Shown piece after piece: positions 1 to 6,605 of a stretch of DNA of 64,000 nucleotides. A program made the translations under genes and the position numbers. The notes under the pieces were generated by a model that made no database searches, was not told the DNA's origin, and saw nothing but the letters and a program-made list of their open reading frames with translations. Position 1 is the stretch's first letter, and each line of letters starts with the position of its first letter. Source of the stretch: Actinomycetales bacterium (GTDB lineage: Bacteria > Actinomycetota > Actinomycetes > Actinomycetales > Cellulomonadaceae); assembly GCA_020444245.1 (NCBI GenBank), contig JAHLLI010000006.1, positions 1-64,000 on the forward strand. The letters run 5' to 3'.

Positions 1-195
1 CATAACTCCGATCCTTCCAAGGTTCGGAGTCTCCGGACACGCCGGGACGGCTCAGGCTGATCGCTGCCCTTGCGGGGCTCGGGGTGCTGCTTGGCGCTGT
101 CCAGCCGGCGGCTGCGGCTGGACGGCTCGGTGCCCCAACGTCCGCACCAACCGCGGTCGACTTCGCTGCTGGCGGGCGTTCTCGGTGGCCCTGGC
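1..195 (+). pseudogene. signal-peptide remnant of a secreted protein
   Basis: Frame 3, open after a TAA at position 3, reads a short basic stretch (GRLRL), a hydrophobic core (IAALAGLGVLLGAV) and a small-residue run QPAAAAG typical of a signal peptidase I site. No ATG or GTG lies between the TAA and the core, so the start codon appears lost or was never in this copy. After about residue 45 the frame turns into nonsense while a different frame carries the toxin tip that follows. I read it as the N-terminal scrap of an Rhs-type or other secreted protein, joined out of frame to a C-terminal cassette by deletion. The parent gene cannot be identified. Confidence 0.4.
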
Positions 196-457
196 GGTCG
201 ACAAGCCTGTCTTCGGCGCGGATCGCCAATTTGAGCAGTGGGACCCGCAGCGAAAGGGAACGCCTCGCGGAAATCAGCGGCAGAACGGTCAAGTAGGTGA
301 CGCCATCAGAGAAGCGCAACGGAGAACGGGGCAGCAGCTCTCCCGCTCCGAACTTAAGAGCGTTCGGGATAGGCTGCATCGCGCTGTCAGTGGCGAAAAT
401 CTGACGTATCAGGATCTAGTTGATGAAGCGACCTGCATCCTTCGCGGTGAGGGGTGA
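185..457 (+). CDS. orphan polymorphic-toxin C-terminal tip (hypothetical)
   Basis: The C-terminal half is low in GC compared with the chromosome and reads like the compact end of a polymorphic toxin (AIREAQRRTGQQLSRSEL, then a short helical run ending ATCILRGEG). I do not recognise the catalytic family. The frame is open back to position 2 but the upstream part looks like shadow coding, so ATG 185 is only the first available start and the protein may not be made on its own. Its TGA overlaps the GTG of the next gene (GTGA), an arrangement repeated exactly by the second toxin/immunity pair at 3.9 kb. Likely a displaced tip left from Rhs cassette exchange. Function is inferred from position only. 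Confidence 0.45.
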   Translation: MALAVDKPVFGADRQFEQWDPQRKGTPRGNQRQNGQVGDAIREAQRRTGQQLSRSELKSVRDRLHRAVSGENLTYQDLVDEATCILRGEG

Positions 458-927
458 TCTGCGTGATAGACGACGAGATCCAGCGAGCCCTCGCGGACAT
501 AGTAGGACTTCGTGCGTGGGGTCCCGAGATTAGTTTCGGCTCGTTCCTCGCCCTCAATTTCGGCAGAACGAGAATTGATCCGATTGGCAGTCCAATTGGG
601 GAGTACTTCCTCGGGATCTATGGCGCGCACTGGGCCATCTGGGCCGATCCGTTGATCGTCGCCACCTCGGATGACGAGCGACCAACGATGGAGAGTGCGG
701 CCGCCCGGCTGGATGGGGCGACCCTCACGGTCGCCGAGTTCGATCAGGTGAACTTCAGACTGTCGCTTGAGTTCGGCGGGAACCTCGCGGTGCAAATCCG
801 GCCCATCGACGACCCGGACATAGAGCAGTGGGAGCTCTTCCTACCCGACGACACCGTGATTCTCGCGGGGCCCTTGAGGAGACTCCGTCACGTGGCTGCA
901 CACCCCGACCACCCTCACTCGCCTTGA
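454..927 (+). CDS. probable immunity protein for the upstream toxin tip
   Basis: A 157-residue acidic, soluble protein without signal peptide or membrane segment. GTG 454 overlaps the stop of the upstream tip as GTGA; a second GTG at 463 is an alternative start. No family is recognisable by eye. Position directly behind a toxin tip, translational coupling, acidity and lower GC than neighbouring housekeeping genes are the usual marks of a polymorphic-toxin immunity gene. It would neutralise the cognate toxin in the cytoplasm by binding it. The last residues (about 145 onward, rich in Arg, His and Pro) look less structured. The gene ends 50 bp before the IS element. Confidence 0.5.
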   Translation: MICVIDDEIQRALADIVGLRAWGPEISFGSFLALNFGRTRIDPIGSPIGEYFLGIYGAHWAIWADPLIVATSDDERPTMESAAARLDGATLTVAEFDQVNFRLSLEFGGNLAVQIRPIDDPDIEQWELFLPDDTVILAGPLRRLRHVAAHPDHPHSP

Positions 928-976
928 TCGGGCGATCTACCTCGCCCGGCTACCCTTCCCACCCGGCCGTGCGATC

Positions 977-997
977 TGAACCGCCCCGGGTTGGTTG
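977..997. repeat. IS terminal inverted repeat, left
   Basis: Begins TGAACCGCCCCGGGTT. Against the opposite end it differs at only a few of the first 21 positions and keeps the TGAA start and the CGCCCC block, which places the outer boundary of the element. Confidence 0.75.
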
Positions 998-1026
998 GAT
1001 GAAGCGCCCGAGGGCTTCGGCCGCTG

Positions 1027-1995
1027 CTATGCGGGTTGCGGCTCTCGGGTGAGGGTCGCGTAGTGGGCTTGCTCGTACTCGACGGGCGGGACGTACCCGA
1101 GGGTTCCGTGGAGCCTTCGGTTGTTGTACCAGTCGACCCAGCCGGCTGTCGCGTATTCGACGTCGGCGATGGTCTTGAACGGCCCGGGGTGGAAGATCGT
1201 GGTGCGGATGCACTCGGTCTTGTACAGGCCGTTGATCGTCTCCATCAGGGCGTTGTCGAACGCGTCGCCCACGGTCCCGATCGAGGGCCGGATGCCTTCC
1301 AGGGCCAGGTGCTCGGTGAAGCGCACCGAGGTGTACTGGCTGCCGGCGTCGGCGTGACAGATGAGCTCGCCGGGCCGGGTGGGGTGGCCCTCGCGGCCGC
1401 GGGCCCACAGCGCCATGCGTAGCGGGGTCATCACCAGGTCGGTGGCCTTGGTCGTGGCGGCGTGCCAGGCCACGATCTTCTGGGCGAACACGTCGACGAT
1501 GAACGCGACGTAGACCCAGCCTGCCCACGCGCGGACGTAGGTGAAGTCGCTGACCCACACCAGGTTGGGCGCGGTCGCGGTGAAGTCGCGGCCCAGCAGG
1601 TCTCCGGCGCGGATCGCGTCCTTGGCCGGGATCGTGGTCCGGGTGCCCTTGTCCCGGCGCACCCCGACCAGGCCCAGGCTGGTCATGGCCCGGTCCACCG
1701 CACCCGGGGAGGCGTCGGGCACGGTGGTGCGGCGCAGCAGCGAGGTCATCTTCCGCCGCCCATACAGGCCCTCCGGGGTCATCGTGCGCACCCCAGCACC
1801 GTCGGTGGTCCACGCCGCGGCGCGCACCGCGTCCTCCACCACGGCGTCGCTGATCGTGCGGGCCGCGAGGGTGGGTCGGTGCCAGGACCGGTAGGTCCGC
1901 GCGGCGACCTGCACGCCCTGCTCGCGCAGGACCCGGCAGACCGACTCGACCGCGTGGCCCTCGGCTCGCATCGCGTCGATGAACCCGGCGATCAC
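1027..1995 (-). CDS. IS3-family transposase OrfB (DDE integrase domain)
   Basis: The 322-residue catalytic part of the transposase. An N-terminal HTH_21-like region is followed by an rve integrase core with the DDE triad visible in context: D in VSDFTYVRAW, D in HADAGSQYTS, and E in AFDNALMETINGLYKTE. It starts at GTG 1995, overlapping the orfA stop as GTGA. In the family OrfB is normally produced as an OrfAB fusion by -1 frameshifting, but here translational coupling alone would also work. Both ORFs are intact, so the element may still be active. Confidence 0.9.
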   Translation of the reverse strand: MIAGFIDAMRAEGHAVESVCRVLREQGVQVAARTYRSWHRPTLAARTISDAVVEDAVRAAAWTTDGAGVRTMTPEGLYGRRKMTSLLRRTTVPDASPGAVDRAMTSLGLVGVRRDKGTRTTIPAKDAIRAGDLLGRDFTATAPNLVWVSDFTYVRAWAGWVYVAFIVDVFAQKIVAWHAATTKATDLVMTPLRMALWARGREGHPTRPGELICHADAGSQYTSVRFTEHLALEGIRPSIGTVGDAFDNALMETINGLYKTECIRTTIFHPGPFKTIADVEYATAGWVDWYNNRRLHGTLGYVPPVEYEQAHYATLTREPQPA

Positions 1996-2303
1996 CGGGC
2001 GCGGGGGTCGAGCTCCCCCACGAACAAAGACGTCGCCGCCTTCAAGATCGCCACGTCCTCCCGCAACCTGCGGTTCTCGGCCTTGAGCCGCTTGATCTCC
2101 TCCAGCTCACCAGAGGAGACCCCCGGACGCTGGCCGGCGTCGACCTGGGCCTGCAAGGCCCACCGGCGCACCGACTCTTTGCCCACCCCGAGCTGGCGGG
2201 CCACGGCCGCCGAGGCCGCGGTCAACGACGGGTACTCCTGCTGGTGCTCGACCACCAGCCGCACCGCCCTGGCCTTCAGCTCCGCATCGATCTTCTTCGG
2301 CAT
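1992..2303 (-). CDS. IS3-family transposase OrfA (HTH)
   Basis: A 103-residue protein starting MPKKIDAELKARAV, with an HTH_Tnp_1 helix-turn-helix (roughly residues 8-55, including LGVGKESVRRW) and a C-terminal leucine-zipper-like coiled coil (LEEIKRLKAENRRLREDV). In this family it recognises the terminal repeats and multimerises with the OrfAB transposase. ATG 2303 is the only sensible start. The ending ILKAATSLFVGELDPRAR resembles the matching stretch of IS6110 OrfA. Confidence 0.9.
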   Translation of the reverse strand: MPKKIDAELKARAVRLVVEHQQEYPSLTAASAAVARQLGVGKESVRRWALQAQVDAGQRPGVSSGELEEIKRLKAENRRLREDVAILKAATSLFVGELDPRAR

Positions 2304-2335
2304 GACGACATCCTCCTGGACTCAAACAGGAGCGG

Positions 2336-2356
2336 CATCAAACCTGGGGCGCTTCA
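2336..2356. repeat. IS terminal inverted repeat, right
   Basis: On the minus strand it begins TGAAGCGCCCCAGGTT at 2356. It lies about 30 bp upstream of the orfA start, the expected distance for the promoter-proximal end of an IS3-family element. Confidence 0.75.
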
Positions 2357-3926
2357 TGGGGCCGGAGACTTCTCCTTCGACACCGCCGACCGACTCACCA
2401 CCATGGCCGACGGTCGTGCCCTCACCTATGACGCCGCTGGCCAACCGAGCATCTTGACCGACCCGACCGCCGGCACGACCACCACCTTCGGGTACGACGA
2501 CCGCGGCAACCGCACCAGCACCGCGGTCGACAACGGCACCACCGTCGCGACCACCACCGCCAGCTACGACGGTGCGGGCCGCCTCGTCGGCCTTGCCGAA
2601 TCCGATGGCACCGCCACCAGCTACGTCTACGACGCCGCCGGTCTACGGGCGTCGGCGACCACTGACAACGGCGCGGGCTCAGTCACCGAGCACTTCACCT
2701 GGGACACCACAGCGTCCGTCCCGCTGCTGCTCAGTGACGGCGACCATACCTACGTCTACGGTGCCGGCACGGTTCCGCTCGCGCAGGTCAGCCTCGACGA
2801 CGCCACCACCACCTACCTGCACGCCGACCTGACCGGGTCCGTGCGCACCGCGACCGACTCCACCGGCCAGGTGGTTTGCGACGCCGACTACGACGCCTAT
2901 GGCAAGCCCGTCAACGTCACCAGCGACGAGTGCTCGAGCATCACCCGATTCGGGTACGCGGGGGAGTACACCGACACCACGGGCCTCGTCTACCTGCGTG
3001 CCCGCTACTACGACCCCGCGGCCGGGCAGTCCCTCTCCATCGACCCCTTGGTCGACGCCACTCGCAACCCCTACGGCTACACAGCTGGCAACCCGCTTCA
3101 GTTCGTTGACCCGCTCGGGCTGGACTGGCTGGACGACACGGGCAACTGGCTGGCCGGGTTCGGCGACACGATCACCTTCGGTGGCACCAAGGCGATCCGC
3201 GACCTCATCGACTACCAGATGGGCTACACCGACACCGTCGACTACTGCTCCGACTTCTACGCCTGGGGCAGCGTCGGAGGAGTAGTCGCCTCCTTCGTGC
3301 CCATGGGCGGGGGACTCGCCACAGCCTCAGCCTGGGCCGCGACCCGGTTCCCACGAACCGCCACGGTCCTAGTCCGGATCGGCGAGATCGTCAACGCACC
3401 CCTGCGCGCACTCACGGAGTCAGTCGCGCGCGTGGTGACCCACGTCGCCTCCCGAGTCGCCGAAGCCGCGTCCAACATGGCCGCGCGCATCGCGTCGCGG
3501 GTCGAAACGGCGATTGCCACCGGTGGCCGCGACGCGGGACACTGGGCGCCATTCGACAGCGGGGCCGCAAACACCGAAGCCGTGTTGGTCGATGGAGCGG
3601 GTAGCGGTACCCGGGCACTGAATTTGCGGCCCAACGCGGCGGACCCGAACTGGGGCCTGACACGCGCACACCTCGACAAGCATCTGATCGGGGATGGACC
3701 GTACTCCCTGAGCCGGATTGATCCCGGCGGCAACCCGGATGTCTGGTGGGGCCACATGCAGGAACTCGCGAGCAGACCCGCGACAGCGACGCTGAAGGGC
3801 GGGATCGAGGATGTGATCGGCACGTTCCCCAAGACCGGCGGCGACGGTACATTCCAGTTCGGCATCCGGGTCTCGCCTGCGAGCGACGGAAGCTGGGATC
3901 TCGTCACGCTCCTGACGAAGCAGTGA
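2357..3926 (+). pseudogene. 5'-truncated Rhs/YD-repeat toxin gene with C-terminal toxin tip
   Basis: Directly from the IS edge the frame reads YD repeats (FGYDDRGNRTSTAV, SYVYDAAGLRASA), then the Rhs core end YLRARYYDPAAGQ ... NPYGYTAGNPLQFVDPLG, after which core and tip meet in this family. About 270 residues follow: an alanine-rich linker of helices, then a compact domain starting near LTRAHLDKHLIGDGPYSL and ending DLVTLLTKQ. His and Lys in AHLDKH and the Arg and Thr residues near the end could be catalytic in a ribonuclease-like fold, but I cannot name the toxin. The N-terminus, secretion signal and most of the shell are missing. The frame runs upstream only through antisense IS DNA. Possibly silent, or expressed from an internal start such as ATG 2403. 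Confidence 0.8.
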
Positions 3927-4207
3927 TCGCGGTGTTCACCTGTCCAGTGTGCGGCTACGACCAGCTGACGACGAAGCCCTATGAGACGTGGCCACCGCCA
4001 CCTGAGCTAGTCCTCACTCCGCCGTACGAGGACCTCCTGGGCCGACCTTCGTACGAAGTCTGTCCCCGGTGCGGCTTCGAGTTTGGCAACGATGACAACC
4101 CCGGGACGGCGGCGCCCGAGTCCTTCGAGTCCTATCGGCGTGACTGGATCTCGCGGGGTAGGCCATGGCTCGCCCACCCGCCCAACGGCGAGGGGGTCGA
4201 TGAGTGA
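3923..4207 (+). CDS. CPCC-type cysteine-rich immunity protein
   Basis: 94 residues from GTG 3923, which overlaps the Rhs stop as GTGA. It has two zinc-ribbon-like CPxCG knuckles (FTCPVCGYDQL near the N-terminus, YEVCPRCGFEFGNDD in the middle) and the downstream SFESYRRDWISRG, closely resembling the Cys-rich CPCC family that commonly follows Rhs/CDI-type toxins. The expected role is binding and neutralising the Rhs tip. Ends DE just before the second signal-peptide remnant. The same stop/start overlap occurs in the pair at 454. Family assignment is by motif; cognate pairing is inference. Confidence 0.65.
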   Translation: MIAVFTCPVCGYDQLTTKPYETWPPPPELVLTPPYEDLLGRPSYEVCPRCGFEFGNDDNPGTAAPESFESYRRDWISRGRPWLAHPPNGEGVDE

Positions 4208-4262
4208 GTTTGGTTGCTGGGCGCAGCCTTGTGGTTCACCGGTCGAGAGCAACTCGGCTGCG

Positions 4263-4395
4263 ATGATCGAGGCCGTGACCACGGCGACCCGCACGGCCTG
4301 GCGGCCGCGCCGGGCCTTGGCTTTCCTAGCCGCCGTCTTGGCCGTCGCGGTCGGCCTGTTCGGCGCCGGACCCGCGTCGGCGGCAACAGGGGGTC
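4263..4395 (+). pseudogene. second signal-peptide remnant, cut by the attachment scar
   Basis: From ATG 4263 or GTG 4275 the frame reads TRTAWRPRRALAFLAAVLAV, continuing hydrophobic to a clean GPASAATGG cleavage region: a textbook Sec signal peptide. Directly after it the sequence becomes tmRNA-like (see 4399) and the frame loses meaning. An N-terminal fragment of a secreted protein, possibly the head of another Rhs gene, therefore lies at the element edge with its body missing. No strong ribosome binding site is visible. Confidence 0.45.
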
Positions 4396-4398
4396 AGA

Positions 4399-4422
4399 GG
4401 TTCGAGTCGCCTCAGCTCCACC
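4399..4422 (+). other. probable attachment-site scar: 3' end of tmRNA (ssrA)
   Basis: TTCGAGTCGCCTCAGCTCCACC (4401-4422; T loop, 3' T-stem, 3' acceptor strand CAGCTCC, A73 and CC) matches the end of bacterial tmRNA, which normally finishes CAGCTCCACC(A). The T-stem 5' strand that would pair with CGCCT is AGGCG, but the sequence shows AGAGG. Upstream there is a signal-peptide reading frame rather than tmRNA. This is what an integrase that uses ssrA leaves at the distal junction. The intact gene should lie left of this window. Confidence 0.6.
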
Positions 4423-4430
4423 GACCGAAC

Positions 4431-4459
4431 ACGGCGGCTCGCGGGATGCGAGCCGCCGT
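4431..4459. terminator. hairpin terminator shared by ssrA end and gap
   Basis: ACGGCGGCTCGC, loop GGGAT, GCGAGCCGCCGT: a perfect 12-bp stem followed by TTCGTC. It sits just behind the tmRNA-like 3' end and just beyond the stop of the converging gap gene, so it can terminate in both directions. Confidence 0.8.
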
Positions 4460-4482
4460 TCGTCATGTCCGGACGAGTCGGG

Positions 4483-5493
4483 TCAGTCGGTCGCGCCGGC
4501 CCCGACCAGCTGCGCGAGCTCGACGAGCCGGTTGGAGAAGCCCCACTCGTTGTCGTACCAGGCCAGGACCTTCACCTGGGTGCCCATGACCTCGGTCAGC
4601 GGAGCGTCGAAGATCGCCGAGTGCGGGTTGCCGACGATGTCGGCGGACACCAGCGGCGCCTCGGAGTACTGCAGGTAGCGCCCGAGCTCGGGGGAGTCGG
4701 CGGCGGCGCGGAACGCGGCGTTGACCTCCTCGACGGTCACCGGCCGGGACAGCACGGCGGTCAGGTCGGTGATCGAGCCGACGGGGACGGGCACGCGTAG
4801 CGCGAAGCCGGTGAGCCTGCCGTCGAGCTCGGGGATGATCCGGCCGATGGTGCGGGCCGCGCCCGACGAGGTCGGGATGGTCGACATCGCGGCGGCGCGG
4901 GCTCGGCGCGGGTCGGAGTGCGGGGCGTCGTGGAGGCGCTGGTCGCTCGTGTAGGCGTGCACCGTGGTCATCAGGCCCGACTCGATGCCGACGGCGTCGT
5001 GGAGCACCTTGGCCATCGGCGCGAGGCAGTTCGTGGTGCACGAGCCGTTGGAGAACACGTCGTCGACGTCCGGGTGGACGTCGTCGGTGTTGACGCCGAG
5101 CACGATCGCGGGCACGTCGCCCTTGGCCGGCGCGGAGACGATCACCTTCCGCGCGCCGCCGGCGAGGTGCTGGCGTGCCGAGGCGGCGTCGGTGAACCGC
5201 CCGGTCGACTCGATGACGACGTCGACGTCCGCCTCGCCCCAGCCGATCAGCGAGGGGTCGCGCTGGGAGAAGACCCGCAGCCGGTTCTCGCCGACCACGA
5301 TCGCGTCGTCCTCGGCCCGCACCCCGGGCAGGTGCCCCGAGATCGAGTCCCACTCCAGCAGCGTGGCCAGGGTCGCGACGTCGGTGATGTCGTTGACCGC
5401 GACCACCTGCACGTCGGCGTCGGTGGCCAGCGCTGCGCGCAGGAAGCTGCGGCCGATGCGCCCGAACCCGTTGATGCCTACCCGGACGGTCAT
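4483..5493 (-). CDS. gap: glyceraldehyde-3-phosphate dehydrogenase, TetR-coupled copy
   Basis: 336 residues, normal length for type I phosphorylating GAPDH, which converts glyceraldehyde-3-phosphate, NAD+ and phosphate to 1,3-bisphosphoglycerate. It has an N-terminal Rossmann domain (VGINGFGRIGR), the active-site cysteine in SNGSCTTNCLAP (usually SNASCTTN), the histidine partner region TVHAYTSDQ, and C-terminal WYDNEWGFSNR. ATG 5493 overlaps the tetR stop (ATGA) and the ribosome binding site AAGGAG lies inside tetR, so the two are translationally coupled. It is not next to pgk-tpiA, where the main glycolytic copy of actinobacteria usually sits, so it may be a second, inducible isozyme. Such copies can provide inhibitor-resistant GAPDH; that role is inference. 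Confidence 0.9.
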   Translation of the reverse strand: MTVRVGINGFGRIGRSFLRAALATDADVQVVAVNDITDVATLATLLEWDSISGHLPGVRAEDDAIVVGENRLRVFSQRDPSLIGWGEADVDVVIESTGRFTDAASARQHLAGGARKVIVSAPAKGDVPAIVLGVNTDDVHPDVDDVFSNGSCTTNCLAPMAKVLHDAVGIESGLMTTVHAYTSDQRLHDAPHSDPRRARAAAMSTIPTSSGAARTIGRIIPELDGRLTGFALRVPVPVGSITDLTAVLSRPVTVEEVNAAFRAAADSPELGRYLQYSEAPLVSADIVGNPHSAIFDAPLTEVMGTQVKVLAWYDNEWGFSNRLVELAQLVGAGATD

Positions 5494-6098
5494 GGTGTCT
5501 CCTTGATGGTGTGTGACGGGGCTCGGGTCGGGCCGCCCGCCGTGCGGGCGGCCTCGATGAGGCTGATCGCGCCGCGCACGGCGGCGTCCATCGGCTCCTG
5601 GGAGGCATAGGCGCGGGCCAGGACGTAGCCGCCCTGGAGCACGGCGGACAGGGTGCGGGCGAGCTCGGCCGGCCGGATGCTGGCCGGCAGCTCGCCGGCG
5701 GCGACCGCGCGCTCGATCGCGCCGGACCATCGCGCGGTGACCGCGTCGAACGCACCCGCGACCAGGCCGAGCAGCTCGGGGTCCTGCACCACCTGCGGGT
5801 CCTGGGTCATCCGGCCGACCCGGCAGCCGCGCGTGCCCGGGCGCGGCCGGGACAGGTACTGCTCGATCAGCTCCAGGGGAGAGCCCTGGCCCTCGAGGAC
5901 GGCGGACTCGGCCACGAGCTGGTCGACCTCGGTGCGGAACGCCTCGACCGCCAGCTCGTGCTTGCCCGAGAAGTGGTGATACATCGAGCCCTGGCCGACG
6001 CCCGCGCGCTCCATCACGTCCTTCGGGCTGGTCGCGGCGTACCCGCGCTCCCACAGCAGCGACGCCATCGCATCGGTGAGGCGGTCTCGTGAGGTCAT
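5490..6098 (-). CDS. TetR-family repressor of the gap operon
   Basis: About 202 residues from ATG 6098. The N-terminal HTH (SRDRLTDAMASLLWERGYAA ... MERAGVGQGSMYHHF) is a clear TetR_N domain. The C-terminal ligand domain contains a hydrophobic pocket region and the stretch SRPRPGTRGCRVGRMTQDP seen in TetR proteins with a TetR_C_33-like fold. An upstream ATG at 6113 lies inside the operator palindrome, so 6098 is preferred. The stop overlaps the gap start. Expected function is autorepression plus control of gap through the operator at 6107-6126, released by an unknown small molecule. Confidence 0.88.
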   Translation of the reverse strand: MTSRDRLTDAMASLLWERGYAATSPKDVMERAGVGQGSMYHHFSGKHELAVEAFRTEVDQLVAESAVLEGQGSPLELIEQYLSRPRPGTRGCRVGRMTQDPQVVQDPELLGLVAGAFDAVTARWSGAIERAVAAGELPASIRPAELARTLSAVLQGGYVLARAYASQEPMDAAVRGAISLIEAARTAGGPTRAPSHTIKETP

Positions 6099-6106
6099 GC
6101 GACGAG

Positions 6107-6126
6107 TGTACATACTAGTAGTTACA
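6107..6126. promoter_or_regulatory. TetR operator palindrome
   Basis: TGTACATACTAGTAGTTACA: the arms TGTAnnTACTA and TAGTAnnTACA are symmetric apart from the two n positions. It starts 9 bp upstream of the preferred tetR start, the usual location for an autoregulatory TetR site. Confidence 0.75.
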
Positions 6127-6259
6127 GAACGCGCGGCGGGGGCAGGTAGAGCCTCCGCCACCGAGCCACGGCTCGAGGCGGGTGCGTCCGCGCCGGGAGT
6201 GCCCGGGTTGCGGCGTGTTGCCGTGGGCCGTGTGGGTGACGCCACGTAGCCTCCCTGCC

Positions 6260-6502
6260 ATGAGCAAGCAGACGCACCGGCACGTGTTCTTCGCCGACGC
6301 CGACGCCCCCGACGCGGGTGCCGAGTGGGTCTGTGCCTGCGGACTCGTGGCGGTGCGCGAGGGCCACGCCGACGGCGACTTCGTCGTGATCTCCGGCCCC
6401 TCGCCGCGTGATCTGGACGCCCTGGCCGACGGGGCCGACCCGTTGCTGGTCCGCGTCCTCGAGGGTCTCGAGACCGCCGGTTCGGCGCGGCAGAGCGCCT
6501 GA
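6260..6502 (+). CDS. small hypothetical protein with WVCACG motif
   Basis: 80 residues from ATG 6260 (MSKQTHRHVFFADA). The only notable motif is EWVCACGLVAV, a CxC pair in a predicted beta hairpin, which could be a partial metal-binding knuckle. No signal peptide or membrane helix. Codon use and GC match the neighbours, supporting a real gene. It is divergent from tetR, and the gap between them holds the tetR operator region. Function unknown. Confidence 0.6.
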   Translation: MSKQTHRHVFFADADAPDAGAEWVCACGLVAVREGHADGDFVVISGPSPRDLDALADGADPLLVRVLEGLETAGSARQSA

Positions 6503-6605
6503 GCCGGACCGCCGCCGCCGTCCGGGCGGGCCTGTTCGCTCAGGGCGAACACGCTCCCGCTCGCCGCTGGTCCCGTACAGCCCGATGGGTGAGGCTGGAG
6601 GGGCG

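Larger units (their letters stand above)
977..2356 (-). mobile_element. IS3-family insertion sequence, IS6110-like, about 1380 bp
   Basis: Imperfect terminal inverted repeats bound two transposase ORFs on the minus strand: TGAACCGCCCCGGGTT at 977 and, read on the minus strand from 2356, TGAAGCGCCCCAGGTT. Length and the orfA/orfB layout match the IS3 family, and the orfA sequence resembles IS6110 OrfA. The bases just outside (ATC before 977, TGG after 2356) are not a direct repeat, so no target duplication is visible. The element separates the first toxin/immunity pair from a truncated Rhs gene and probably took part in the rearrangement. Confidence 0.85.

Noticed and set aside
950-1813. Long minus-strand ORF over the IS
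   Set aside because: Out of frame with the transposase; Arg/Gly/Pro-rich shadow of the real OrfB, which has the DDE residues.
1462-2457. 331-codon plus-strand ORF across the IS
   Set aside because: Antisense shadow of orfB and orfA without recognisable domains; high GC gives long open frames on both strands.
4381-4422. Complete tRNA gene
   Set aside because: Only the T loop and 3' acceptor side exist; no anticodon arm or D arm upstream, where a signal peptide is encoded instead.
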